Shown here: piece by piece, positions 8,025 to 17,246 of the stretch
Position numbering within the stretch: the stretch's first letter is position 1
Layout of the letters: every line of letters begins with the position of its first letter
Assembly: GCA_004028505.1 (NCBI GenBank)
Contig: MTKO01000087.1
Span: 1-40,342 of the forward strand
Reading direction: 5' to 3'
Length of the DNA stretch: 40,342 nucleotides
Source of the DNA: Candidatus Electrothrix aarhusensis
GTDB taxonomy: Bacteria > Desulfobacterota > Desulfobulbia > Desulfobulbales > Desulfobulbaceae
The notes under the pieces: generated by a model
What the model was told of the DNA's origin: nothing
Seen by the model: the letters and a program-made list of their open reading frames with translations, nothing else
Databases searched by the model: none
Position numbers and translations under genes: made by a program

Positions 8025-9864
8025 ATGTTTCTTCCCACCACAAAAAAAGAACTCAACCAGCTCGGCTGGGACACCCTAGATATCATCCTCGTCAGCGGCG
8101 ATGCCTATATCGACTCCCCCTTTATCGGCACAGCCGTGATCGGTCGCGTCCTGACCGATGCCGGATTCCGAGTCGGGATAATTGCCCAGCCCAACCTGCA
8201 AGGCGACGACATCTGCCGCCTCGGGGAACCCAGACTCTTCTGGGGCGTGAGCGGAGGCTGTGTCGATTCGATGGTGGCCAACCTCACCGCCTCCGGTCGC
8301 AAACGCAAAAAGGACGACTACACTCCCGGTGGCATCAATAACCGCAGACCGGACCGGGCCGTGCTGATCTACGCCAACCTGATCCGCAGTAAATTTAAAA
8401 ACACCTGCCCCATTGTCCTCGGTGGCATCGAAGCCAGCCTTCGCCGCATTGCCCATTATGATTACTGGTCCAACAGCGTGCGCCGCTCCATCCTTCTGGA
8501 TGCCAAGGCTGATTTCCTCCTGTACGGTATGGCTGAGCGGGCCGTGGTGGAGCTGGCTACCGCCCTCAGAGACGACAACGATTCGCACAGTATTCGTGGC
8601 CTCTGTTATCTTGCTCCGGAGCGACCAGCAGAGTATCTGGCGCTACCTGCCTTTGATGAAGTTTCCGGTGCTGGCAAGCAGGCCAAGAAGGCCTTCACCA
8701 AGATGTTCCGCCGCTTTTATGAAAATAACGACCCCATCACAGCCCAAGGTCTGGCCCAGCTGCACGGCACCCGCTGGCTGATCCAAAATCCGCCCCAACA
8801 CCATCTCTCCCCGGCAGAGCTGGATCATGTCCACAGTTTGGATTATCAGCTGGATTTGCATCCTTTTCATCAACCGCAGGGGGATGTACGGGCCCTAGAA
8901 ACAATCAGGTTCTCTCTTGCTACCCATCGAGGTTGTTACGGCGAATGCAATTTCTGCGCTATTGCTGTTCATCAGGGCCGGACCGTTGTTCAGCGAAGTA
9001 GGAAGTCCATTGTTAACGAGGCAAAAGGTCTGATTGCCCACCCGGCCTTTAAGGGCAGGATCCACGACGTGGGCGGTCCCACAGCCAATATGTACGGGGT
9101 GGAATGCCGGAAAAAGCTGAACAAGGGCAGTTGCTCGGATAAACGCTGCCTTTTTCCGCAGAAATGCAAGGCCATGCAGGTGATCATAGCGAACAGCTTC
9201 GCCTGCTGGAGGAGTTGCGCCAGCTCGAAGGGGTGAAACAGGTGGTGGTCTCCTCTGGCATCCGTTATGACCTGATTCTGGCTGACCACAAAAACGGGCT
9301 TAAATATCTCCGACAGGTCGTGCGCCATCATGTTTCCGGCCAGATGAAGGTGGCTCCGGAGCATTGTCAGGATAATGTCCTGGCCTGTATGGGCAAGCCG
9401 GGCCGGGAAAGCCTGCTCCGTTTCCGGGATCTGTTTAATAAAATGAGTGCAGCCGAGGGGCTCAAGCAGTTTCTCACCTATTACATCATTGCGGCCCATC
9501 CCGCTGTCGTCAGCAGGATATGCAGGCCATGAAGAACTTCGCCCAAAAGGAACTGAAGGTGCTTCCTCGCCAGGTGCAGATCTTCACCCCCACACCCTCA
9601 ACCTGGTCCACCCTTATGTACTGGACCGGCGAGAATCCTTTTACCGGCCAGCCTTGTTTTACAGAGCAAGATGCTCAAGCGCGAGAGCGACAAAAGGCTG
9701 TGCTGACTGGGCCGGTACATACGAAGGGGCAAGATAAAAGAAGAGGGCCTACTCGGAGGAAGAAGTTACTCCAGGCCATTACTGAAAAGCCGTTCCGTTT
9801 TGATAAAAAGTCTGAGAAACTGAATCCCGTGCAGGTTGTCAGAAAGGGTCGTAAGAAGAGATGA
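8025..9864 (+). CDS. ygiQ: YgiQ-family radical SAM protein (two frameshifts, near 9182 and 9500)
   Basis: A radical S-adenosylmethionine protein of the YgiQ type (UPF0313; substrate unknown). Residues 1-290 form the N-terminal B12-binding-like half (TLDIILVSGDAYIDSPF, WGVSGGCVDSMVANLT, VLGGIEASLRRIAHYDYW). The radical SAM cluster motif is RGCYGECNFCAI near residue 305. The sequence then breaks twice. CPQKCKAMQ-type sequence continues in another frame as DHSEQLRLLEELRQ (a G lost near 9182). LTYYIIAAHP continues as CRQQDMQAMKNFAQKEL (a G lost near 9500). Repairing both gives one 613-residue protein of normal family length ending LNPVQVVRKGRKKR. All motifs are intact, so I favour sequence error over decay. 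No strong ribosome site precedes ATG 8025. Confidence 0.87.
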
Positions 9865-10064
9865 TCAGATACTTTTTTTGAGGGCTTAGAGCTTCATGTT
9901 TAAGAGTTCCTGTCAGTCTTGTTGTTCTCATTTTCGAAATACGGTACACTGTTGTTTTTGTTGATCTCGGAAAGCGTATTTTGGAGATTTGCAGGAAGTC
10001 TATATGCTCGGAAAAGGATAAACAGATACGCCCGTTTTTTTCAAAAAAATAAGAGGGTAAAACA

Positions 10065-10901
10065 GTGCCTGCGCCGGAAATACAAATTTCTAAAGATGGA
10101 TTGAAACTTTCTTATCAGCGATATATGGCAGACAGTGCTGCCGGTTTCGTGGTGATACTTGGTGCCGTATTTGCAATCAGCAAGGGAATTCCGCTACCTC
10201 TTTTCGGACATTCTTTGGAGGGAATCATTAGGCTGTCGAGCCAAGCACAGCTGTTTGTCTGTCTGATCTCTTTCCTGCTTGCTACGCCAATAGGTCTTTT
10301 TGTAAATGCGCTGAGTTGGTTTTTGATAGGTTGGTCTCGTATTTACCTGTTCAAGCTCTGGTTCAGACTTCCCGAAAAATGGTACAATCCTTTGTTTCCA
10401 ACAAGAATAGCCTTTCACTACGACAAACTGTCTGAATTTTTTAAAATAAACGATCAGTTTGATATCAATCAAAAAAGCATTTATGAAATATCTGCACTTT
10501 ATGGGAAATACATCAATCTTTTTTTTCAAGATAGTATAAAAATTGAAGAACATGTGACAGGCCTTGCCCGATTTGTGAGGAATCTAGCTTGTCTCTCTCT
10601 TCTGTCCATTTTTTTATGTCTGCACATGATGTTTTGGTATTCTGATACCATATATGGGACTTTCAATATATATGAATCACTCTTTACCTTGCTGTTTCTG
10701 ATAGTTTTTTTAATCTTACTGTATTCACTTTTAGGAAGTTTTTCCTGTCTGAAAACCCTGTCTACAGTTTATATTTTATGCATTGCCCGAGGTATCTCCA
10801 ATGATAATCCATCAGCCCCGGAAGAGCTTATGAGGAAAATACATGCTGTATATTTCCAAGATAAGAACGGGGAGCAAACTGAAAATCAACCTATAACATA
10901 A
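10065..10901 (+). CDS. Multi-pass membrane protein of unknown function
   Basis: A 278-residue protein starting at GTG 10065, supported by AGAGGG at 10052-10057. I do not recognise the family. Hydrophobic segments lie near residues 25-45 (GFVVILGAVFAISKG), 60-95 (QLFVCLISFLLATPIGLFVNALSWFLIGW), 170-190 (NLACLSLLSIFLCLHMMF) and 205-225 (SLFTLLFLIVFLILLYSLLG). A cytoplasmic or periplasmic loop of about 75 residues separates the two pairs. The tail is hydrophilic and ends NGEQTENQPIT. It lies only seven bases upstream of proA on the same strand, so they may be co-transcribed, though nothing ties it to proline synthesis. Its DNA is AT-richer than that of proA. Confidence 0.7.
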   Translation: MPAPEIQISKDGLKLSYQRYMADSAAGFVVILGAVFAISKGIPLPLFGHSLEGIIRLSSQAQLFVCLISFLLATPIGLFVNALSWFLIGWSRIYLFKLWFRLPEKWYNPLFPTRIAFHYDKLSEFFKINDQFDINQKSIYEISALYGKYINLFFQDSIKIEEHVTGLARFVRNLACLSLLSIFLCLHMMFWYSDTIYGTFNIYESLFTLLFLIVFLILLYSLLGSFSCLKTLSTVYILCIARGISNDNPSAPEELMRKIHAVYFQDKNGEQTENQPIT

Positions 10902-10908
10902 GAAAAAT

Positions 10909-12174
10909 ATGGATAATAACGAAATAGATCAGCTCATCACCGCTATGGCTGAAAAAGGGCGCGAAGCATCCCGTAAGCTAGCAGCCCTGTCCACCTCAAT
11001 AAAGAACGATATCCTGCTGGCCACGGCTGAGCAGCTCAAGACCGAGCGGGATTTCATCCGTGCAGAAAATGAGAAAGACCTTGTCGCAGGCCGGGAAAAG
11101 GGCTTGTCTCCGGCCATGCTGGATCGTCTGGAACTCAGTGATAAGGTCATTGCCTCCATGATTCAGGGCCTGGAAGAAATCGCTGCCCTGTCGGATCCAG
11201 TGGGCAAGGTGGATGATATGAAGCGCCGTCCCAGTGGAATCACCGTCGGACGGATGCGGGTGCCCCTCGGCGTTGTGGGCATGATCTATGAATCCCGGCC
11301 CAATGTGACCATTGATGCTGCGGCCCTCTGCCTGAAAGCGGGTAACGGAATTTTGCTCCGGGGCGGGTCCGAGGCTATCCATTCTAACCTAGCCCTGGCC
11401 GGGTTGCTGCAAAAGGTGCTGGAGGCCCATGCCGTGCCCAAAGAGGCTGTGCAGGTCATCCCGGTGACGGATCGTTACGGAGTCAATGCCATGCTGGCCC
11501 AGGAGGCGTTTGTCGATGTGATTATCCCCAGGGGCGGGGAGGGGCTGATCCGCTTTGTCACAGAGAACTCCAGCATTCCGGTGCTCAAGCATTATAAGGG
11601 TGTTTGCCATCTCTATATTGATGAGAGCGGAGACATTGATAAGGGTGTTCGTATCGCCGTGAACAGCAAGACCCAACGACCTGGTGTCTGCAATGCCCTG
11701 GAAGGAATGTTGGTTCATAAGAGCATTGCTGACCGCTTCCTGCCAGTGGCAGCCAAAGAACTGATTGCTGCCGGGGTGGAATTGCTCGGTTGCGAACAGA
11801 GCTGCGCCTTGGTCCCGGAGATCAAACCTGCTGCGGATTCGGATTGGGGCACAGAGTTTTTGGAGCTGAAAATGGTGGTCAAGGTGGTGGATGATATGGA
11901 CGCAGCAATGGCCTATATTGCGCAACATGGCTCCCAGCATACCGAGGTCATCGTTACAGAGTCCTACGCCAATAGCCAACGTTTCCTTCGGGAAGTGGAT
12001 GCCTCGGCAGTGATGATCAATGCCTCCACCCGCTTCAACGACGGCGGCCAGTTCGGCCTGGGTGCGGAGATCGGCATCTCCACCACCAAGCTGCATGCCT
12101 ACGGCCCTATGGGCCTGGAAGAGCTGACTACCAAAAAGTTCATAGTCTATGGTGAAGGAGAGGTCCGGCAGTAG
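10909..12174 (+). CDS. proA: Gamma-glutamyl phosphate reductase
   Basis: A 421-residue aldehyde-dehydrogenase-fold enzyme that reduces gamma-glutamyl phosphate to glutamate semialdehyde with NADPH, the second step of proline synthesis in the cytoplasm. Recognisable blocks are VPLGVVGMIYESRPNVTIDA, AALCLKAGNGILLRGGSEA, DVIIPRGGEGLI, the catalytic cysteine in KTQRPGVCNALEG, and the C-terminal NASTRFNDGGQFGLGAEIGI followed by GPMGLEELTTKKF. Length is typical and no frame problem is seen. nadD follows immediately, so the two are likely to be one transcript. The proB partner is not in the window. Confidence 0.97.
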   Translation: MDNNEIDQLITAMAEKGREASRKLAALSTSIKNDILLATAEQLKTERDFIRAENEKDLVAGREKGLSPAMLDRLELSDKVIASMIQGLEEIAALSDPVGKVDDMKRRPSGITVGRMRVPLGVVGMIYESRPNVTIDAAALCLKAGNGILLRGGSEAIHSNLALAGLLQKVLEAHAVPKEAVQVIPVTDRYGVNAMLAQEAFVDVIIPRGGEGLIRFVTENSSIPVLKHYKGVCHLYIDESGDIDKGVRIAVNSKTQRPGVCNALEGMLVHKSIADRFLPVAAKELIAAGVELLGCEQSCALVPEIKPAADSDWGTEFLELKMVVKVVDDMDAAMAYIAQHGSQHTEVIVTESYANSQRFLREVDASAVMINASTRFNDGGQFGLGAEIGISTTKLHAYGPMGLEELTTKKFIVYGEGEVRQ

Positions 12175-12190
12175 AGAGATCCGGCAAGAG

Positions 12191-12895
12191 ATGGGGGATA
12201 CGAGCAAAAAAAAACGGATCGGTCTGTTCGGGGGCACCTTTGATCCGGTTCATAAGGGCCATATGGCCATTGCCCGTCAAGCCGCTGAAGAGGCTCGGTT
12301 GGATCAGGTGCTCTTTATCCCGGCGGCTGATCCGCCTCATAAGAAAACGCCCGGTGCCTCGTACTGGCATCGGGTCGCTATGCTGGAGATTATGCTGAAA
12401 ACCGCACTCGGCGAAGCACCAGTCGAGCAGCAGGATTGCTTTGCCATCTCTTTGCTGGAAGCAGAACTTCCCTTTCCTTCCTATACCGTTGATACCCTGT
12501 CCGAGCTGAAGAAACGGTTTGCAGGACCGATATTTTATTTCATCATCGGTGCGGATTCTCTGCTGGATTTGCATTGCTGGTACCAATATCAAAAACTGCT
12601 CAGCCTGACCCATTTCATCGTTCTTTCCCGCCCCGGTATTTCACTTGCTGCCATGCAGAATGCTGTCCAGCGTCTGCCCGGTTCCTTTGTTCCTGATACG
12701 TCACCTGATCAACAAAAACGCTGGCGCAGCTCTAACGGAGCAGAGATTCTTTTACTCGTCAATCGACTGCAAAAGGATATATCCTCCACCATGATTCGGG
12801 TAGAGCTACGGCAGGGCAGGGCACCGCAAGATGTGGATAGCTGGGTGCAAGAGTATATTACACGGGAGGAGCTATACGGAAGGCGGCTGACGTAG
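12191..12895 (+). CDS. nadD: Nicotinate-nucleotide adenylyltransferase
   Basis: This enzyme transfers AMP from ATP to nicotinate mononucleotide in NAD synthesis. The nucleotidyltransferase motif GGTFDPVHKGH sits about ten residues from the proposed start. The middle of the protein has FIPAADPPHKK and FIIGADSLLDLHCW, and the C-terminal ISSTMIR block is present as SSTMIRVELRQG. I place the start at ATG 12191, 16 bases after the proA stop. An alternative in-frame ATG at 12149 would overlap proA by 26 bases and lacks a ribosome site. The 12191 start gives 234 residues, normal for the family. The proA-nadD order is a common pairing in several bacterial groups. Confidence 0.93.
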   Translation: MGDTSKKKRIGLFGGTFDPVHKGHMAIARQAAEEARLDQVLFIPAADPPHKKTPGASYWHRVAMLEIMLKTALGEAPVEQQDCFAISLLEAELPFPSYTVDTLSELKKRFAGPIFYFIIGADSLLDLHCWYQYQKLLSLTHFIVLSRPGISLAAMQNAVQRLPGSFVPDTSPDQQKRWRSSNGAEILLLVNRLQKDISSTMIRVELRQGRAPQDVDSWVQEYITREELYGRRLT

Positions 12896-12954
12896 GCAGG
12901 CAGAAATCTACCTGCCCCCCCTTGTTTACCAGAGGTCTGCGTGCTTCTGTCCCA

Positions 12955-13164
12955 TCATTGATATCCCAAGGCCTCTGCTCGTTCTCGCTCATACCTCTCA
13001 TAGGGTATAGTTGCCTCCTCTAGGCACTCTTCGCGCTCTTGGCCGTGCAGCGACTCGCACGCATCAATGCGTCCATTTTCCATCATCCCGTACCATGTTG
13101 AGGAACAGCCTGAGATATTCAGAATAAACACCAGAATCAATATACTCAATTTATTAATTTTCAT
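12955..13164 (-). CDS. Small lipoprotein, hypothetical
   Basis: A 69-residue protein read from ATG 13164. MKINKLSILILVFILNISGC is a type II signal peptide, with the lipobox I-S-G-C and Ser-Ser after the Cys, which favours outer-membrane sorting by the usual +2 rule. The mature part is short and charged (DACESLHGQEREECLEEAT), with two further cysteines 12 residues apart that may form a disulfide. The open frame extends upstream to 13230, but that would put 22 hydrophilic residues before the signal peptide, so the shorter start is preferred. It lies 87 bases downstream of the methyltransferase gene on the same strand. I cannot assign a function. Confidence 0.75.
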   Translation of the reverse strand: MKINKLSILILVFILNISGCSSTWYGMMENGRIDACESLHGQEREECLEEATIPYERYERERAEALGYQ

Positions 13165-13251
13165 AATAATATATACCACGTCCTCCCTCTCCTCTTGTCC
13201 GCTCCTGACTCCAGGCATCATTGAAAGCAAAAAACTTTCCCTTCACCTCTC

Positions 13252-13842
13252 TCACTTTTCCACAACTCTGCTGTTCCCCCCGTCTTTTTGCGGAAACCCT
13301 TCAGAAATCGGCTTGCCATGCTGCCGAATATACTCATACATAACAATGGACGCTGCAACGCTGACGTTCAGGCTCTGCACATGACCCCATTGGGGAATGG
13401 AGATCGCTTCAATATCCGGGTACTCTGATCTGTCAAAACTGATTCCGAACTCCTCATGCCCCATCACAAAGGCAGATTTTTTTGCCAACGTGCAGCTCCC
13501 CAACAGCTCGGAACACCCCGGCTCAAGCACGGTAAAGGTATACCCTTTCTCCGTCAGAGTCTGATAACAGGAAGGGAAGTCGTTATGATGATAAAATTTG
13601 ACCCAACGCACAGAACCTTTAGCCGAATCCGGGTTAAAGGCACTCACCCCCACCAGATGTATCTCACGGGCTCCGAAGGCATCTGCTGCCCTGAAAATTT
13701 TGCCAATATTAAAATCCGGCTTTAATCCGTCCAGCACCAAGATGTACTCATGCAAGCCAGGTTTTGCGCTCACAAGATTTCTTCGTCGTGCCTTTTCATA
13801 ACGGGCTTCTATGTCCAATCGTTTATTATACCGTCTTGCCAT
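13252..13842 (-). CDS. TrmH/SpoU-family RNA 2'-O-methyltransferase
   Basis: A 196-residue SPOUT-fold methyltransferase that would transfer a methyl group from S-adenosylmethionine to a ribose 2'-OH in tRNA or rRNA. The three family motifs are in order: motif 1 around DFNIGKIFRAADAFGA, motif 2 FVMGHEEFGIS, and motif 3 ISIPQWGHVQSLNVSVAASI, which forms the knotted cofactor site. There is no extra N-terminal substrate-binding domain beyond about 25 basic residues (MARRYNKRLDIEARYEKARR). The target nucleotide cannot be told from sequence. It is divergent from the zinc-finger gene at 14078 across a 235-base gap. Confidence 0.93.
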   Translation of the reverse strand: MARRYNKRLDIEARYEKARRRNLVSAKPGLHEYILVLDGLKPDFNIGKIFRAADAFGAREIHLVGVSAFNPDSAKGSVRWVKFYHHNDFPSCYQTLTEKGYTFTVLEPGCSELLGSCTLAKKSAFVMGHEEFGISFDRSEYPDIEAISIPQWGHVQSLNVSVAASIVMYEYIRQHGKPISEGFPQKDGGNSRVVEK

Positions 13843-14077
13843 ATTGCATTCTCCTCCGGTTTTCTTCTCCAGTCACCGGGTAATTCATAAAAATAACCAC
13901 ACCAAAATTTTCAGCTTGTTTGCCTCATCCAGACAAGTCGCCATTACTTCATACTTCCCTGGTATATCTTTCTCTGTATTGCCTAACATTGTGCAGAACT
14001 ACAGTTGTTCTTTTTGTCCACACGTTGTACTCTGAAGGAGAATATATAATTAACAGAGTCAGTTCAAAGGAGGCAAT

Positions 14078-14611
14078 GTGGACGTAGAAAAAATGTCGCT
14101 CCCGTGTTGTCAATTATGCGGGGCTGAAGAACAAACAGTCCGCGAGGCGGGATTTCAGGTATGCTCCTCATGTTGCACGGTGGTGGAAACCCTGAAAAAA
14201 CATCCTTCTCTTATAGATAAGATCTTACCGTACATTCAAGACGAACAGAGCAATCAGGCTGCCCTCAAGAAAAAAACAGATCCAGAACTTCCAGAAGTGC
14301 TGGACGGTAAACGCTATCGAGCCATTGATCGAGATCAGAATACATGGTACCTCTCCGTCAGTGAGGTTGAAGGACAGCCAGTGGAAATCTTTGCGTCAAC
14401 CGCTTTTGATCGCGATCACGAATTGCAATCGCGCATATCCAATCTGACCACAATCACTCGATTAATATCTTTAATTCTTCGCCACATTTTTCTCAATGAA
14501 AAATTAACCTTGGAAAAATGCCTTAAGCAGATCCAGCGCAGTTCACGCAATAAAAACGATTTGCCGGACATGCTGTACCGCGTTTTGAGTCGTTATGTTA
14601 AAATAAGGTAA
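14078..14611 (+). CDS. Zinc-finger protein with TSCPD-like C-terminal domain
   Basis: A 177-residue protein starting at GTG 14078, because AAAGGAGG (14066-14073) fits this start and the overlapping ATG at 14076 meets a stop after three codons. The N-terminus has a cysteine cluster (C10, C11, C14, C29, C32, C33) that looks like a zinc ribbon. Residues about 100-165 (WYLSVSEVEGQPVEIFAS ... TITRLISLILRH ... LTLEKCLKQIQ) resemble the TSCPD domain found at the C-terminus of some class II ribonucleotide reductases and in stand-alone proteins. No catalytic residues are evident. It precedes the GGDEF-EAL gene by about 100 bases on the same strand. Both proteins begin with a zinc-ribbon-like module. 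The TSCPD assignment is my reading of the pattern and needs a profile search. Confidence 0.6.
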   Translation: MDVEKMSLPCCQLCGAEEQTVREAGFQVCSSCCTVVETLKKHPSLIDKILPYIQDEQSNQAALKKKTDPELPEVLDGKRYRAIDRDQNTWYLSVSEVEGQPVEIFASTAFDRDHELQSRISNLTTITRLISLILRHIFLNEKLTLEKCLKQIQRSSRNKNDLPDMLYRVLSRYVKIR

Positions 14612-14715
14612 AGCAACATAACACTGACAGCTCCCGCTACCCCGGAAAACTGACCACATCATTAAGAATGACACAACAGATTTTTGACATAAAAAATAAG
14701 TAATGTACGTTTCCC

Positions 14716-17142
14716 ATGATTCTCTTTTGTGAAGAATGCGGTCAGAGAAATAGTATCACCCTGACCCCCTCTCTGGTTGAAAATAACAGCTTTACCTGTC
14801 AATTCTGCCATTTCAACAGTCCGTTTCCCTTTCTTGATCAGGAACGACAAAGCACCGGCAGTAACCCAGGCATTACCTGGGAACCGGAGATGTTGCGACT
14901 TGGGCCGGAAGCAAAAAAGGAAGAACAACGATTTCAACTTATTTTCAAGGTCACTGAGATTCAGGCTCCTGAACTTTCGGTCGAACCATTTCAAGATTTC
15001 GCTCACCTGATCACCGTAGAAAAAACAGCCAGCGATAGCTTTACAGTTATTGTGAACCCTATAGGAACAGACGACATCCTGCCGCCGGGATCGGAAAGTA
15101 TCGGGTTGATCTACTGTGAAGAGCATCTTATGAGCTGGGGAACAATAAAAATTGCCTATGAGGAACAGGTCGTTGCTTCTGCTGAGGAGGAGGAGGAAGA
15201 AAAAGAAGATGAAATCCGTTCGTTTGGACAAAAAAAATCGAGAAAAGCGCGGGATGGAAATTATGAAATTTTGCATCAGCAATTGGATGAATACAAAACC
15301 CAACTGCATCAGGCCAAAACCACCTCATTCAGATTACAGAAAGAGTTGTCCATTCGGCGTCAGGTCATGGATAATCAGGATTGCGGGATCCTTTTTATTA
15401 ACCTGGAACAGCGTATTGTTTATGCCAACCCTGTCTTTCTTAAGCGAACCGGCTACAGCTTAAAAGCTATCCAATCTAAACGGATTGATCAGGTTATCCG
15501 TCTCACGGATTGCGACTGCACGCTGAAAGAGGCAATGAAACAGTCAGTGCATCAGGACAAATGGGAAGGCAGAGCCTTTCTCAAAGATGCTATTCGGCAG
15601 GGAAACTGGCAGGATGGAGAAGATCCAGAACAATCAGAGGAAAAACCATCTATTATTTCCTTTAAATTTTCAGATGGGCACGAGGAAGGCCAAGAAAAAG
15701 GTTTTATCTGCCTCTTACACCTTGAAGAATCTCTGACGCCTTCGTCTCCTCTCAAATGGGGTGCCCAGAACAATCCTGGCAATCATCTGTCATCAGAACT
15801 CACCTATGATGCATTAACCGGACTTGTGGACAGGCCCTCCTTTCAACAATATCTTGAGGATTCAATACAGGCTGCCCAAGAGGATCAAAGTAAAATAGGT
15901 CTGCTTTATGTTGATCTGGATCATTTTAAACGCATTAATCAGATATTTGGTCCTGGTTTCGGTGACAAAATACTGTGCAGTGTTTCAACCATTCTCCAGC
16001 AATGCGGCCAAGAGGCAGGGGCAGATCTGGTGGCGCGGCTCAGCGGTGATGAATTTGCCCTTATTCTCCCCCCTCCCTCAGATAAAAAAAATATTGAGGA
16101 CCTTGCCGAAAAGATTATGGAGCGGTTTCGAACCCCGGTCAACAACGAATCTCGTGCCATTCTGATTAGGCCAAGTATCGGCTTCAGTCTGTATCCAGAC
16201 GACGGAGAAACGCCGCTTGATGTGCTACGTAATGCGGACACAGCCATGGAAGCGGCCAAGTCTGAAGGCGGCAACAAGATTTGTTCCTGGAACACCGGCA
16301 TGAAAGTACAGGCCGCCCAAAGCCTGTACCTAGAAAATGATCTCCGCCAGGCTGTGGCTGATGATGGCCTGATCAACTTCTATCAGCCGCAAATCAATTT
16401 ACTTGATGGCTCTATTTGCGGAATGGAGGCCTTGGCTCGTTGGATCCATCCGGTAAAAGGTCTTATATCACCGGCCGCCTTTATCCCCATTGCCGAGAGC
16501 ACTGGGCTTATTGAAAAATTAGGTATTGATCTTGTTCGTCAGGCCTGTCTGCAGGGAAAAAAATGGCGCGACATGGGATTTAGAAAATTCATCATGGCGG
16601 TGAATATTTCAGGACGCCTGCTCCGTCGTCGTGACCTATTTTATCAAATCATGAGCTGTATAGAAAGCACCGGTTTTCCGCCTCACGCACTGGAGGTTGA
16701 GTTCACTGAGGGCGTGCTTATTGAAAATATGGATTTTACGGTTGATCTCATCAATAAGCTGCGTGCAGAAGGCATAAAACTGGCCATTGATGATTTCGGG
16801 ACCGGATATTCGTCATTGAGTTATTTGCAGCATCTTCAGGTGGATAAGATCAAGATTGATCGTTCCTTCATTACCAATGTCACCACCAATAATACAGACG
16901 CCGCCATCACGCTCGGCATTATCGCCATTGCCCAGAATCTGCATTTCAGGGTTATTGCCGAGGGGATAGAAACTGAGGAGCATCTTTTTTTCTTGCAAAA
17001 AAATCAATGCCATGAAGGGCAAGGATTCCTCTTCAGTCCGCCCATTCCGGAAAAAGAGATGACCGGATTGCTGCTACGCGATTGCAGTGTCGCGCTCAAT
17101 CATAAACGAATGATTGACAAATTTTACTCCATCAAGGCCTAA
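14716..17142 (+). CDS. Zinc-ribbon PAS-GGDEF-EAL cyclic-di-GMP signalling protein
   Basis: An 808-residue signalling protein with no membrane segment, so probably cytoplasmic. In order: a zinc ribbon (C5, C8, C28, C31); a region of about 100 residues resembling a PilZ or beta domain but unassigned; an acidic stretch and coiled coil (about 155-215); a PAS-like segment (MDNQDCGILFINLEQRIVYA onward); a GGDEF domain whose signature is SGDEF near residue 443; and an EAL domain. EAL is intact at 571-573 (GMEALARW), with DDFGTGYSSLSYL and KIKIDRSFI downstream, so phosphodiesterase activity is likely. The first Gly of GGDEF is Ser, a substitution tolerated in some active cyclases, so cyclase activity is possible. 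The ATG at 14716 has no clear ribosome site. Confidence 0.9.
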   Translation: MILFCEECGQRNSITLTPSLVENNSFTCQFCHFNSPFPFLDQERQSTGSNPGITWEPEMLRLGPEAKKEEQRFQLIFKVTEIQAPELSVEPFQDFAHLITVEKTASDSFTVIVNPIGTDDILPPGSESIGLIYCEEHLMSWGTIKIAYEEQVVASAEEEEEEKEDEIRSFGQKKSRKARDGNYEILHQQLDEYKTQLHQAKTTSFRLQKELSIRRQVMDNQDCGILFINLEQRIVYANPVFLKRTGYSLKAIQSKRIDQVIRLTDCDCTLKEAMKQSVHQDKWEGRAFLKDAIRQGNWQDGEDPEQSEEKPSIISFKFSDGHEEGQEKGFICLLHLEESLTPSSPLKWGAQNNPGNHLSSELTYDALTGLVDRPSFQQYLEDSIQAAQEDQSKIGLLYVDLDHFKRINQIFGPGFGDKILCSVSTILQQCGQEAGADLVARLSGDEFALILPPPSDKKNIEDLAEKIMERFRTPVNNESRAILIRPSIGFSLYPDDGETPLDVLRNADTAMEAAKSEGGNKICSWNTGMKVQAAQSLYLENDLRQAVADDGLINFYQPQINLLDGSICGMEALARWIHPVKGLISPAAFIPIAESTGLIEKLGIDLVRQACLQGKKWRDMGFRKFIMAVNISGRLLRRRDLFYQIMSCIESTGFPPHALEVEFTEGVLIENMDFTVDLINKLRAEGIKLAIDDFGTGYSSLSYLQHLQVDKIKIDRSFITNVTTNNTDAAITLGIIAIAQNLHFRVIAEGIETEEHLFFLQKNQCHEGQGFLFSPPIPEKEMTGLLLRDCSVALNHKRMIDKFYSIKA

Positions 17143-17246
17143 TGATACATACCTTGCCGTCTTTTTTTATTGTTATCATCGGGAATTCAGGGTATCCCTC
17201 ATCAAGAGGATATTTCAAATAACTCATTTTTAAAACGGGAGGAAGT

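Noticed and set aside
9919..10104. 61-codon ORF before the membrane protein
   Set aside because: It overlaps the start of the better-supported gene at 10065 and has no recognisable features.
13811..14035. 74-codon ORF in the trmH-TSCPD intergenic region
   Set aside because: It overlaps the trmH start on the other strand, lacks a ribosome site and looks random.
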